From Rhizobium bangladeshense (GTDB taxonomy: Bacteria > Pseudomonadota > Alphaproteobacteria > Rhizobiales > Rhizobiaceae), in the NCBI RefSeq assembly GCF_017357245.1, contig NZ_CP071613.1:580611-644610 (forward strand): a stretch of DNA of 64,000 nt. The letters run 5' to 3'. Position numbers and translations under genes: made by a program. This document shows positions 25,363 to 34,826 of the stretch, in pieces (within the stretch, counting starts at the first letter, position 1; every line of letters starts with the position of its first letter). The notes under the pieces were generated by a model that saw nothing but the letters and a program-made list of their open reading frames with translations, ran no database searches and was not told where the DNA came from.

Positions 25363-27111
25363 ATGAAGCGTGAAGAGATATTGGACGGGCTTCGCCAGAG
25401 CCCGAAGGTGGACGTGTGCGTTATCGGCGGCGGCATAAACGGCATCAGCGTCTTTCGGGAGCTGGCGCTGCAGGGGCTGAAAGTACTGCTCGTCGAGAAG
25501 CACGACTATTGCTCCGGTGCCAGTTCGGCGCTGTCGCGCATGGTCCATGGTGGGCTGCGCTATCTTGAAAACGGCGAATTCAAGCTGGTGCAGGAATCGC
25601 TGGTCGAGCGGGATCGGCTGTTGCGCAACGCGCCGCATTATATTGCGCCGCTGCCGACGACGGTGCCCGTGTTCGATATTTTTTCCGGCCTCGGCAACGG
25701 CATCGTCCGCTTCCTGGGACTCAGCCGTCGTCCGAGCCGCCGCGGCGCTGTCGCCGTCAAAGCCGGACTCAGCATCTATGATTTCCTGACACGCAAGCGG
25801 GCACTGATGCCGCGCCACCAGTTTCGCGGCCGGCGAACGACGCTTAGCAAGTGGCCGGCGCTCAACCCCGATATCAAAAGTTCCGCCACCTATTTCGACG
25901 CCTGGGTCAGCCATCCTGAGCGATTGGGCATCGAGCTTCTGCAGGACGGTCTTGCAACAGAGTCCGGGTCGGTGGCGCTGAACTACGCCGAACTGCAACG
26001 GGCGGAGGGCGGCGGGTACCGCCTCGCGGACCGGATCGGCGGAGCATCCCTTGCCCTCGAACCGGCGCTGATCGTCAATGCCACCGGCGGCTGGATCGAC
26101 ATCGCCAATCAGACCCTGTTTTCACCGGACGCGCGGCCGGCGGCGCTGATCGGAGGCACCAAGGGTTCGCATCTGATCATCGACAATGCGGACCTGCGCG
26201 ACGCGCTTGCCGGTCACATGATCTATTACGAGAACGAGGACGGGCGGATCTGCATTCTGTTTCCCTATCTGGGCAAGGTTCTCGTCGGCTCCACCGATAT
26301 CCGCGTCGATGATCCGGCAACAGTGCGCTGCGAGGCGGATGAGCGTGATTATATTCTGCAATCGCTCGCCTTCGTGCTGCCGGGCATTGTCATCCGGCGG
26401 GAGCAGATCGTTTTCCAGTTTTCCGGCGTACGACCGCTGCCGGCCAGTACCGACAGTTTTACCGGACGCATCCCGCGCGATCACTTCTGCACTGTGCTGG
26501 AGCAGCCCGAGGGTGATCCGCCTGTGCTCTGCATGATCGGCGGCAAGTGGACGACATTCCGCTCATTCGGCGAGCTCGCCGCCGACATGACACTGGAGCG
26601 GCTCGGCAGAAAGCGCCGGATCGAGACCTCAGAGCGCCCGATCGGCGGCGGCCGGCAGTATCCATCCGACAAGACCCGGTGGTCGGTGACGCTGGCCCAA
26701 AGAACCGGAATTTCCAGCGAACGGGCCGCCGAGCTTTTTGACCGTTACGGTACGGAGGCCGAAGAAATCGCTGTGTTCATTGCGGCCGGGCCGGACGTGG
26801 TGATGCCGAAGTCCGGATATTCCCAGCGGGAACTGCAGTTCCTGATCCGCAATGAAGCAGTAGAGCATCTTGACGATCTGCTGTTGCGGCGCACGACGCT
26901 GTCCGTCTCCGGCGAGCTTTCGCTCGACATGATGGATGCCGTGCTCGACCTGCTGGCTCAGGAAAAGCGCTGGACCGTGGAGCAGCGCGCCAGCGAGCGC
27001 GACCGTTTTCTCACCCTTCTCAGCGAACGCCATGGCGTCGACGAAGACATGCTTTCCGCAAGGAACGAACCAAGGAGCACGAAATGCGATACAACAGCAA
27101 AGTCCGGATGA
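25363..27111 (+). CDS. FAD-dependent glycerol-3-phosphate-dehydrogenase-like (GlpD family)
   Basis: 582 residues. FAD-binding DVCVIGGGINGISVFRELALQG, then SGASSALSRMVHGGLRYLENGEFKLVQE, the GlpD family core, and a C-terminal DAO_C domain. It oxidises a sugar-alcohol phosphate to a ketose phosphate and passes electrons to quinone. The erythritol pathway enzyme EryB (erythritol-4-phosphate dehydrogenase) is also of this family, so the substrate may be a polyol phosphate. The 3' end overlaps the aldolase start by 28 bases. Confidence 0.85.
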   Translation: MKREEILDGLRQSPKVDVCVIGGGINGISVFRELALQGLKVLLVEKHDYCSGASSALSRMVHGGLRYLENGEFKLVQESLVERDRLLRNAPHYIAPLPTTVPVFDIFSGLGNGIVRFLGLSRRPSRRGAVAVKAGLSIYDFLTRKRALMPRHQFRGRRTTLSKWPALNPDIKSSATYFDAWVSHPERLGIELLQDGLATESGSVALNYAELQRAEGGGYRLADRIGGASLALEPALIVNATGGWIDIANQTLFSPDARPAALIGGTKGSHLIIDNADLRDALAGHMIYYENEDGRICILFPYLGKVLVGSTDIRVDDPATVRCEADERDYILQSLAFVLPGIVIRREQIVFQFSGVRPLPASTDSFTGRIPRDHFCTVLEQPEGDPPVLCMIGGKWTTFRSFGELAADMTLERLGRKRRIETSERPIGGGRQYPSDKTRWSVTLAQRTGISSERAAELFDRYGTEAEEIAVFIAAGPDVVMPKSGYSQRELQFLIRNEAVEHLDDLLLRRTTLSVSGELSLDMMDAVLDLLAQEKRWTVEQRASERDRFLTLLSERHGVDEDMLSARNEPRSTKCDTTAKSG

Positions 27112-27926
27112 ATCGGCTGTTCGGCGGCGGCCGCTGCCTCGACGTGGCGGTCGATCACGGCGTCTGCAACGAGCCGTCTTTCCTCAACGGGCTCGAGGAC
27201 ATCGAGGCCGTCGTCAAGGCGCTGGTCTCCGCCAGGCCGGACGCGATCCAGATGAACTATGGCCAGGCGGACCTGCTGCAGGACGTGTCCGGCAAGGACA
27301 AGCCAGCATTGGTGATGCGCATCGACATGGGCAATCCCTACAACCGGATCCGCCACCGCGACATGTGGGCCGTGCTGCAGAACGAGGCTGAGCCGCTCAT
27401 CGGCGCCATCGAGATGGACGCGGCGTGCGTCGTCGTCAACCTGTTCATGCTGCCGGACGAGCCGGACCTGTTCCGCCAGTGCGTGCAGAACATCTCTCGC
27501 GTGCGAGCCGACTGCGACAAATATGGCATGCCGCTGATGATCGAGCCGCTGGTGATGCAGCCGGTCACCGAAAAGGGCGGCTACATGGTCGACGGCGATA
27601 CCGACAAGATCGTCACGCTGACGCGGCTTGCCCGCGAAATGGGCGCCGATATCGTCAAGGCCGATCCTACCGATAATGCCGAAGAGTTTCACAGGGTGGT
27701 GGAGGCCGCGCGCTGCCCGGTTCTGGTGCGCGGCGGCGGCAGGGAAGACCTGCGCGCGGTCTTCGACAAATCTGCGGCCTTGATGCGGCAGGGCGCAATG
27801 GGCATGGTTTACGGGCGCAACATCTATCAGCATGCCAATCCGAGCGCGGTGGTGCGCGGTCTGATGGCCATCGTGCATGATGACGCGAGCGGCGAACAGG
27901 CCTCAGCGCTCTACCACCAAGGCTGA
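27084..27926 (+). CDS. Class I aldolase (DeoC/FbaB/LsrF-type)
   Basis: 280 residues. TIM-barrel pattern: LDVAVDHGVCNEPSFLNGLED, ARPDAIQMNYGQADLL, CDKYGMPLMIEPLV, the Schiff-base lysine in ADIVKADPTDN, and the phosphate-binding CPVLVRGGGRED. Family enzymes split or modify ketose phosphates via a lysine imine. Start ATG at 27084 with AAGGAG; it lies inside the end of the GlpD-like gene. Its expected substrate is the ketose phosphate made by the upstream dehydrogenase. Closest named relatives by pattern are LsrF and FbaB. Confidence 0.83.
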   Translation: MRYNSKVRMNRLFGGGRCLDVAVDHGVCNEPSFLNGLEDIEAVVKALVSARPDAIQMNYGQADLLQDVSGKDKPALVMRIDMGNPYNRIRHRDMWAVLQNEAEPLIGAIEMDAACVVVNLFMLPDEPDLFRQCVQNISRVRADCDKYGMPLMIEPLVMQPVTEKGGYMVDGDTDKIVTLTRLAREMGADIVKADPTDNAEEFHRVVEAARCPVLVRGGGREDLRAVFDKSAALMRQGAMGMVYGRNIYQHANPSAVVRGLMAIVHDDASGEQASALYHQG

Positions 27927-27960
27927 ATTTCACGTTTCGAACCTTGGGAGGGGTTCCCGC

Positions 27961-29490
27961 ATGAAAGACTATCTTTTGGGGCTCGATGCCGGCAACACCG
28001 TTATCAAAGCGGTGATATTCGACCGGCAGGGCAACGAGATCGCGGCCGCGTGCGAGGAGGGGCATAGCCGCATGCCGCACCCGGGGCATGTCGAGCGGGG
28101 GCTGGAGGAACTTTGGACGAATACACGGCAAGTCATCCGCGCCTGCATCGGAAAGGCAGAGATTCAACCGGAGGAAATCGTTGCGATCGGTTGCGCCGGA
28201 CATGGCAACGGTCTCTATGCGCTTGATCGGGAAGGCGCTCCACTGCTCGGCATCCAATCGCTCGACACGCGGGCGGCCGGGCTGGCCGACGAATGGCGAG
28301 AGGCCGGTGTTGGCGACCGGACTTATCCGATCGCCCGACAGCGTCCGTGGCCATCCCAGACGCCGACGCTGCTTGGCTGGCTTAAGCGCTACCGGCCGGA
28401 ACTGTTCAACCGTATCGGTACGGTATTCTTCTCGAAAGATTTTGTCGTCAACCGCCTGACCGGCTGCCGCGTCAGCGAGGTGTCTGACATGTCGGGGGCC
28501 GGGCTCCTCGATCTTGCCACGCGCCGTTACGACAAGGCGTTGATGGAGGCCTACGGACTGGCCGATTGCATGGACCTCCTGCCGCCGCTCATCGAAAGCG
28601 CGGACATTGCCGGTACGGTGACGGAAGAGGCGGCGTTGGAGACCGGGCTCGCCGCCGGGACTCCGGTGGTCGGCGGCCTGTTCGACGTCGTCGCCTCGGC
28701 GCTCGGATCGGGCGTTTCGCGCACCGGCAGCGCCTCGATCATTGCCGGAACCTGGAGCATCAACCAGGTCATTGTCGACGGCCCTGATCTCGATGAGCCG
28801 GTCTTCATGTCTTCGACTTTCGATCGCACCCGCTATATGGCGATGGAGAACAGTGCGACCTCGGCCGCCAATCTCGAGTGGCTGGTGCGGGAGTTCTTCG
28901 AAGGCGAGCCTGTGAAAGGCACGTCTCCCTTCGATGCCTGCTGCGCGCTGGCTGCGGCGATCGAGCCCGCGGCAAACGACCCGATCTACCATCCATATCT
29001 CTATGGTGCTCAGCAGGACGGCCACGCCCGCGCCGGGTTCTACGGTATCGCCGGCTGGCACACCAAGGGGCATCTCGTTCGCGCGCTTCTCGAAGGTGTC
29101 GCCTTCGGTCATCGCCAGCACATCGAGACAATCCGGACGGCGGGCGCCGTCTTCAACGAGGCGGTTCTGTCCGGCGGCGGATCACGCAGCTTGATCTGGC
29201 CACAGATCTTTGCCGATGTGCTCGGTGTTCCCGTCACCGTTACCCGCTCGCGTGAAACCGGTGCGCTGGGGGCTGCGATTGCGGCCGGAACCGGCGTCGG
29301 GCTCTTCGCGGACTTCAGCGCCGGCGCTGCGGCCATGGTTGCTACCGAGCGGCATTATCGCCCGAACGTCTCGCTCGAGGCGCATTATGCGCGTCGTTAT
29401 GAGCTCTATCGCGACATAGCTGAAGCGATGGCGCCGTTCTGGCGGCGTCTGACAGCGGCCGAGCCAGCTGTTGCGGGAGTGGCGGCATGA
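27961..29490 (+). CDS. FGGY-family carbohydrate kinase
   Basis: 509 residues from ATG 27961 (GGAGGGG upstream); the longer frame from 27877 overlaps the aldolase. FGGY features: LLGLDAGNTVIKAVIFDRQGNEI at the N-terminus, AIGCAGHGNGLYALD, the catalytic-domain GTWSINQV and the C-terminal ALLEGVAFGHRQHIE / LSGGGSRSLIWPQIFADVLG motif. It phosphorylates a polyol or ketose with ATP. The substrate is not determined by sequence; EryA, L-xylulose and related kinases are relatives. Stop overlaps the next start by four bases. Confidence 0.87.
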   Translation: MKDYLLGLDAGNTVIKAVIFDRQGNEIAAACEEGHSRMPHPGHVERGLEELWTNTRQVIRACIGKAEIQPEEIVAIGCAGHGNGLYALDREGAPLLGIQSLDTRAAGLADEWREAGVGDRTYPIARQRPWPSQTPTLLGWLKRYRPELFNRIGTVFFSKDFVVNRLTGCRVSEVSDMSGAGLLDLATRRYDKALMEAYGLADCMDLLPPLIESADIAGTVTEEAALETGLAAGTPVVGGLFDVVASALGSGVSRTGSASIIAGTWSINQVIVDGPDLDEPVFMSSTFDRTRYMAMENSATSAANLEWLVREFFEGEPVKGTSPFDACCALAAAIEPAANDPIYHPYLYGAQQDGHARAGFYGIAGWHTKGHLVRALLEGVAFGHRQHIETIRTAGAVFNEAVLSGGGSRSLIWPQIFADVLGVPVTVTRSRETGALGAAIAAGTGVGLFADFSAGAAAMVATERHYRPNVSLEAHYARRYELYRDIAEAMAPFWRRLTAAEPAVAGVAA

Positions 29491-31112
29491 ATATGCATTT
29501 GAATGATGCGTTAAACGATGCGGAAAAATACGATTTCATCGTCGTCGGTGCGGGATCGGCGGGATGTGTTCTGGCCAACCGGCTGTCGCTCGATCCGAAA
29601 AATCGCGTCCTTCTGCTCGAGGCGGGCGGCAGCGACCGGTATCATTGGGTGCATGTGCCGATCGGCTATCTCTACTGCATGGGCAACCCGCGGACCGACT
29701 GGATGATGAAGACGGCGGCGGAAGACGGACTGAACGGAAGGTCGCTGCCGTATCCGCGTGGAAAAGTTCTGGGCGGCTGCTCGTCGATCAACGGCATGAT
29801 CTACATGCGGGGCCAGGCAGCCGATTACGACGGCTGGCGGCAGGCGGGTAATACCGGCTGGGGCTGGGACGACGTGCTGCCCTATTTCCTGAAATCCGAG
29901 GATAATTATCGTGGCAAATCGCGGATGCACGGGGCCGGCGGCGAATGGAGGGTGGAAAAGCAGAGGCTCTCTTGGCCGATCCTTGATGCCTTTCGGGATG
30001 CGGCGGAGGAACTCGGAATCCCCAAAATCGACGATTTCAACGCCGGCGACAACGAGGGCTCAGGCTATTTCGAGGTCAACCAGCGCGGCGGCCTGCGCTG
30101 GAATACGACCAAGGCATTTTTGCGCCCGGCGATGAAGCGCGCCAATCTGCGCGTGTTGACCGGAGCCGAAACCGAGCGGCTGGAATTCGACGGCAGGAGC
30201 GTGACAGGCGTGCGGTTTCGGCTGAATGGGCGGAGTTATCTGGCTCGCGCCGGTCGCGAGGTCATTCTGTCCGCCGGCGCGATCAATTCCCCGAAAATCC
30301 TGGAGCTTTCCGGGGTCGGCCGTCCGGAGGTGTTGTCCGCTGCCGGGCTGAAGGTCGTTCATGAACTTCCGGGCGTCGGCGAAAATCTACAGGACCATCT
30401 ACAGATCCGTACGGTCTTCCGCATCGAGGGCGCCAAGACGCTGAACCAGCTCTATCACAACATGTTCACCCGGGCGGGCATGGGGCTCGAGTATATGCTG
30501 CGCCGGTCCGGGCCATTGTCGATGGCGCCGAGCCAGCTCGGCATCTTTGCCAGGAGCGATCCGGCTGTTGCTACGGCCGATCTCGAATACCATGTGCAGC
30601 CGTTGAGCACCGACCGGCTCGGCGAACCGCTGCACAAATATCCGGCCGTCACCGTTTCCGTCTGCAATCTGCGGCCGGAAAGCCGGGGAACCGTGCATGT
30701 TGGCGGCGCCGACCCTTCCCTGGCACCGCAAATCCGCCCGAATTATCTTTCGACCGTTGGCGATCGGCTGGTCGCGGCGAAATCGGTCAGGCATGCCCGC
30801 CGGCTGATGGAGGCCGCCGCCATTCGCAAATACCGGCCGCAGGAGACGCTGCCGGGCACGAATTACCAGAGCGACGAGGAACTGATCCGTCGCGTCGGCG
30901 ACATCGCCACGACGATCTTCCATCCTGTCGGCACCTGCAAGATGGGCAACGACACGATGGCGGTTGTCGACCCGCAATTGCGGGTTCATGGATTGGCGAA
31001 GCTGCGGGTGGTCGATGCCTCGATCATGCCCACAATCGTGTCAGGCAATACCAACTCGCCAGTGATCATGATTGCCGAGAAGGGCGCCGAGCACATTTTG
31101 TCGAGGACGTAA
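29487..31112 (+). CDS. GMC-family oxidoreductase (choline/glucose dehydrogenase-like)
   Basis: 541 residues. FAD motif FIVVGAGSAGCVLANRLS, GMC signature 1 (PRGKVLGGCSSINGMIYMRG) and the active-site His region IFHPVGTCKMGN with Asn-containing VSGNTNSPVIMIAEKGAEHI. The enzyme oxidises an alcohol to an aldehyde or ketone with FAD. It is last in the SorC operon, overlapping the kinase stop by ATGA. Part of its 3' end is duplicated as a decayed copy at 40931-41077. Confidence 0.88.
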   Translation: MNMHLNDALNDAEKYDFIVVGAGSAGCVLANRLSLDPKNRVLLLEAGGSDRYHWVHVPIGYLYCMGNPRTDWMMKTAAEDGLNGRSLPYPRGKVLGGCSSINGMIYMRGQAADYDGWRQAGNTGWGWDDVLPYFLKSEDNYRGKSRMHGAGGEWRVEKQRLSWPILDAFRDAAEELGIPKIDDFNAGDNEGSGYFEVNQRGGLRWNTTKAFLRPAMKRANLRVLTGAETERLEFDGRSVTGVRFRLNGRSYLARAGREVILSAGAINSPKILELSGVGRPEVLSAAGLKVVHELPGVGENLQDHLQIRTVFRIEGAKTLNQLYHNMFTRAGMGLEYMLRRSGPLSMAPSQLGIFARSDPAVATADLEYHVQPLSTDRLGEPLHKYPAVTVSVCNLRPESRGTVHVGGADPSLAPQIRPNYLSTVGDRLVAAKSVRHARRLMEAAAIRKYRPQETLPGTNYQSDEELIRRVGDIATTIFHPVGTCKMGNDTMAVVDPQLRVHGLAKLRVVDASIMPTIVSGNTNSPVIMIAEKGAEHILSRT

Positions 31113-31196
31113 ATGGCTGATCGCACCAGGCGCATGATGGAAGAGGTAAAGACCGATGTGAAACTGGTCGTGCCGGCCGCACCGATCTCCGGCTAA
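31113..31196 (+). other. Short open frame after the GMC gene (27 aa)
   Basis: ATG at 31113 follows the GMC stop by zero bases and encodes MADRTRRMMEEVKTDVKLVV plus a few residues, ending TAA at 31194-31196. Its tail overlaps the stop of the convergent ABC ATPase. It could be the surviving 5' end of a further operon gene cut off by the insertion or duplication of the following segment. No function is proposed. Confidence 0.3.
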
Positions 31197-31936
31197 GCCC
31201 TCCCATACATCCGGCTCGCCCGCAGCAGGCGTTGCGAATAGGGATGTTCGACCGCGCCTCTTCGCAGCGCCTCGATATCGACCTGTTCGACGATTTCGCC
31301 CGCCTCCATGATCGCCACACGGCTGCACATGTGGGAGACGACGGCGAGGTCGTGGCTGACGAGGAGATAGGTGAGGCCGCGCTCCTTGCGCAGGTTCTGC
31401 AGCAGATTGAGGATTTCGGCCTGGACCGACACATCGAGCGCCGATGTCGGTTCGTCGAGAAGCAAGACGTCGGGGTTCAGCATCAGAGCGCGGGCGATCG
31501 CCACGCGCTGCCGCTGGCCGCCGGAGAGCTGATGCGGAAACCGGTAGCTCAGCGCCGGATCGAGGCCGACTGATCGAAGCACGGCATTCACATCGACGGA
31601 ATTGCTGTCCAGACCCTGGTTGCGCAGCGGCTCCTGCAGCTGCGAGCGGATGGTCTTGCGCGGATGCAGCGATCCGTAAGGGTCCTGGAACACCATCTGC
31701 ACCCGGCGGAAGAACGGTCGGCTGCGCTCTCGCTCCAGCGTTTCGCCGTTAAGCGCGATCTGCCCGTCATAATTAGCGTTGAGGCCTGAGAGCGCCCGAA
31801 GCACTGTGGATTTGCCGCAGCCGGATTCGCCGACCAGGCCGAAGGCCGTGCCGCTTTCGACGGCGAGATTGACATTTCTGACAACAGGCCTTTGCCCGTG
31901 TCCGAAGCGGATGGTGAGATTGTCGATCCGGATCAT
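31193..31936 (-). CDS. Oligopeptide-type ABC transporter ATP-binding protein (OppF/DppF-like)
   Basis: 247 residues. Walker A GESGCGKST, signature LSGGQRQRVAIARAL, Walker [17 protein letters not shown]-loop LLVSHDLAVV. It is shorter than typical OppF (about 330 residues), but ends EALRRGAVEHPYSQRLLRASRM, part of the family's peptide-ABC C-terminal motif, so only a short tail is missing. Last gene of the minus-strand transport operon; the start overlaps the previous stop by four bases. Confidence 0.87.
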   Translation of the reverse strand: MIRIDNLTIRFGHGQRPVVRNVNLAVESGTAFGLVGESGCGKSTVLRALSGLNANYDGQIALNGETLERERSRPFFRRVQMVFQDPYGSLHPRKTIRSQLQEPLRNQGLDSNSVDVNAVLRSVGLDPALSYRFPHQLSGGQRQRVAIARALMLNPDVLLLDEPTSALDVSVQAEILNLLQNLRKERGLTYLLVSHDLAVVSHMCSRVAIMEAGEIVEQVDIEALRRGAVEHPYSQRLLRASRMYGRA

Positions 31937-32787
31937 CGTGGCGGCTCCGATGCGAGTTCGTCAAGCCAGGCGGGATCGCGCTTCAGGATCGGCAGCCGGG
32001 CGGGCGGATCCTCGATCTTCGGCAGCGATGCCAGCAGCCCTTGCGTATAGGGGTGTTTCGCCTTGTCGAGATCACGGGCGTCGAGCACTTCCACGACGCG
32101 GCCGGCATACATGATGAGGACGCGATCGCAGAAATTGCGGATGAGGTTGAGGTCGTGGCTGATGAAGATCAGGCCGAGATTGCGGCGCAAGACCAGCTCG
32201 TCGAGCAGAGCCAGGATTTCGAGCCTCACCGTCACGTCGAGCGCCGAGGTCGGTTCGTCGGCGATCAGCACTTCGGGCTCGGCTATCAGCATCATGGCGA
32301 TCATCACGCGCTGGCCCATCCCGCCCGATATCTCGTGCGGATAGAGGCGGGCGACACGTTCGGGATCGCGGATCTTGACGGCCTCGAGCATTACGAGCGC
32401 CTGACTGTAGGCTTTCCTGGCGCTCTCCTTTGAATGGTGAAGACTATAGGTTTCGGCGATCTGTTCGCCGATCCGCATGACGGGGTTGAGCGAGTATTTC
32501 GGATCCTGCAGGATGAGCCCGATGCGTCTCCCGCGGATCGTCATCATCGTTTTCTCATCCGCCTTGAGGAGGTCGAGGTCGCCAAAGCGCATCCGCTCGG
32601 CGCTGACATGTGCCGTTGGCGGCAGGAGCTTCATGATGGCGCGGCCGACGGTGGACTTGCCCGACCCGGACTCGCCGACGATCCCGAGTTTTTCCTGCCC
32701 GAGCGTAAAACTCACGCCGCGCACCGCGCGCATGTGGCCGCCGCCATAGGCGATTTCGAGGTTGCGGATATCGATCAGCTCGGTCAT
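31933..32787 (-). CDS. Oligopeptide-type ABC transporter ATP-binding protein (OppD/DppD-like)
   Basis: 284 residues from the ATG at 32787; upstream codons to 33045 belong to the permease. Walker [10 protein letters not shown], signature [15 protein letters not shown], Walker [15 protein letters not shown], and C-terminal [17 protein letters not shown], typical of OppD/DppD. Together with the OppF-like partner it forms the heterodimeric ATPase. Overlaps the permease stop by ATGA. Confidence 0.87.
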   Translation of the reverse strand: MTELIDIRNLEIAYGGGHMRAVRGVSFTLGQEKLGIVGESGSGKSTVGRAIMKLLPPTAHVSAERMRFGDLDLLKADEKTMMTIRGRRIGLILQDPKYSLNPVMRIGEQIAETYSLHHSKESARKAYSQALVMLEAVKIRDPERVARLYPHEISGGMGQRVMIAMMLIAEPEVLIADEPTSALDVTVRLEILALLDELVLRRNLGLIFISHDLNLIRNFCDRVLIMYAGRVVEVLDARDLDKAKHPYTQGLLASLPKIEDPPARLPILKRDPAWLDELASEPPR

Positions 32788-33719
32788 TCCGCCCCCCTGG
32801 GATCCAGGACGTCCCGGAGGGCGTCGCCGACAAGGTTGAAGGCGAGGCTGACGAGCGCGATGGCGATGCCGGGCGCGGCGATCACCCACGGACTGTCGAG
32901 CATGAATTCGCGCCCGCTTGCGGCCATCGAGCCCCATTCGGGCCATGGCGGCTGCGCGCCGAGGCCGAGGAAGCCGAGACCAGCGGCGGTGATGATGATG
33001 CCGGCCATGTTGAGGGTGACGCGGACGATAACCGAGGGAATGCACATCGGCAGGATGTGGCGGGTGATGATCGTGATCGAGGTCGCGCCCTGCAGGCGCA
33101 CGGCGGCGATATAATCCGCCTTGCGCAGGCTGAGTGTCTCGGCGCGCGCCAGCCGCGCGATCGGCGGCCAGGCGGTCAGCGAAATGGCGATGATCGCATT
33201 GGTGATGCCGGGGCCGAGGGCGGCTGCGAAACCGAGCGCCAGCACCAGCCCCGGGAAGGAGAGGAAGATATCGGTGATGCGCATCAGGATTTCATCGACG
33301 ATGCCGCCGAAATAGCCGGAGAAGGTGCCGATCAGCAGGCCGAGGGGCGCGACGATGATCGTAACCAGCATGATGATGTAGAGCGTCGTGCGCGCGCCGT
33401 AGATGACGCGGGCAAAGACGTCGCGGCCGAAATTGTCGGTGCCGAGCCAATGCTCGGCCGAAGGCGGCGCAAGCCGTCCGGCCATATCCTGGACGATCGG
33501 ATCGTAGCCCGTCAGCAGAGGAGCGGCCGTCGCGACCACGATCAGGAGCACGATGATGACGAGGCCGGCAAGGCCGAGCGGGTGCAGGCTGAACTTCTGC
33601 CAGCCCTGATGGATCTGCTGCGCCGACGAGTGGAACCAGCCCTGCGGCTCCGGCGCTAGCAGCCATCCGCGAAAGCCGCCGGCATTTGCGCTGTTTGCGT
33701 CTTCGGTCGAGATCGTCAT
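32784..33719 (-). CDS. Oligopeptide-type ABC permease (DppC-like)
   Basis: 311 residues from ATG 33719; the extension to 33743 begins with TTG. Six hydrophobic helices and the family core RLARAETLSLRKADYIAAVRLQGATSITIITRHILP, where the EAA-type loop lies, with the OppC N-terminal extension. LGTDNFGRDVFARVIYGARTTL is the typical DppC signature. Pairs with the DppB-like permease 5 bases upstream. Confidence 0.88.
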   Translation of the reverse strand: MTISTEDANSANAGGFRGWLLAPEPQGWFHSSAQQIHQGWQKFSLHPLGLAGLVIIVLLIVVATAAPLLTGYDPIVQDMAGRLAPPSAEHWLGTDNFGRDVFARVIYGARTTLYIIMLVTIIVAPLGLLIGTFSGYFGGIVDEILMRITDIFLSFPGLVLALGFAAALGPGITNAIIAISLTAWPPIARLARAETLSLRKADYIAAVRLQGATSITIITRHILPMCIPSVIVRVTLNMAGIIITAAGLGFLGLGAQPPWPEWGSMAASGREFMLDSPWVIAAPGIAIALVSLAFNLVGDALRDVLDPRGAE

Positions 33720-33723
33720 GGCG

Positions 33724-34821
33724 TCACCGTGTTCTCGGATCAAGGATGCGATAGAGGACGTCGGACAGGATGTTGATCGTCAGGAAGACGGCGCCGATCG
33801 TCAGCACCGAACCCATCACGACATTCATGTCGTTCATCTGCAGCCCGCGGGTGAGGTATTGGCCAAGTCCCGGCCAGCCGAAAACCGTCTCGATCAGCAC
33901 CGCGCCTTCGAGCAGGCCCCCGAAGGTCAGCGCCAGGATCGTCAGCAGCTGCACGCGGATATTCCTGAAGGCATGCCGCCAGACGACCTTGCGGGTGCCC
34001 AGGCCCTTTGCCCGCGCTGTGATGATGTATTCCTGGCTCAGCTGCTCCAGCATGAAGCTTCGCGACATGCGGCTGATATAGGCGACCGAATAATAGCCGA
34101 GGATCGCCGCCGGCAGGATGATGTGGCCGAGCGCGTTGTGAAACACGTCCCATTGCCCCTGGATCGCCGCATCGATCAGCAGGAAGCCGGTCATCGGCGT
34201 GACGAGGCCTTCGTAGAAGACGTCGATCCGACCCGAGGCGCCGACGAGCTTCAGCTTCGCATAGAAGACGAAGAGCGCCATCAGCCCGGTCCAGAAGATC
34301 GGGACGGAATGGCCGGCAAGGGCAACGATCCGGGCGATGTGGTCTATCACGGTTCCGCGCCTGACGGCGGCGGTGATGCCGAGTGGGATGCCGACGATCG
34401 CACCGATGATCATGGCGATGATCGCAAGCTCAATGGTTGCCGGAAAGATCGTCATCAGGTCGGTGAGGATTGGCTGGCCCGTCGTCGCCGACATGCCGAG
34501 ATCGCCTGTGGCGATCTTGCCGACATAGGAGAGGAATTGCATCCAGATGGGCTGCCCGAGCCCAAGCTCGTCATAGACGCGGTCGTAAACCTCCTTGCTG
34601 ACCTCCGCCCCGGTAATGGCGAGCACCGGGTCGGCGGGCAGCAGGCGACCCATCGAGAAGGTCAGGAAGAGCAGGCCGAGCAGCGTCGTGACGACAGCTA
34701 CCACGCGCCCCGCCAGCCGCCGCAGCAGGCTGATCAGAGGGTGCGGGGCCGCGTCGGCGAACCCGCCCGCGGTCGAGCGGCGGCTCGCCTCCTGCTTCGA
34801 TGTGAGATCGGCGCTCGCCAC
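33724..34821 (-). CDS. Oligopeptide-type ABC permease (DppB-like)
   Basis: 365 residues, six hydrophobic helices. An N-terminal segment (VAVVTTLLGLLFLTFSMGRLLPADPVL) and the C-terminal EYIITARAKGLGTRKVVWRHAFRN motif are typical of OppB/DppB. The N-terminal ~30 residues are polar and longer than usual; the true start may lie a little downstream. A shadow frame covers the other strand. Confidence 0.87.
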   Translation of the reverse strand: MASADLTSKQEASRRSTAGGFADAAPHPLISLLRRLAGRVVAVVTTLLGLLFLTFSMGRLLPADPVLAITGAEVSKEVYDRVYDELGLGQPIWMQFLSYVGKIATGDLGMSATTGQPILTDLMTIFPATIELAIIAMIIGAIVGIPLGITAAVRRGTVIDHIARIVALAGHSVPIFWTGLMALFVFYAKLKLVGASGRIDVFYEGLVTPMTGFLLIDAAIQGQWDVFHNALGHIILPAAILGYYSVAYISRMSRSFMLEQLSQEYIITARAKGLGTRKVVWRHAFRNIRVQLLTILALTFGGLLEGAVLIETVFGWPGLGQYLTRGLQMNDMNVVMGSVLTIGAVFLTINILSDVLYRILDPRTR

Positions 34822-34826
34822 GCGCT

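Noticed and set aside
27667..29121. 484-codon minus-strand frame over the FGGY kinase
   Set aside because: Antisense shadow of an intact kinase; no motif.
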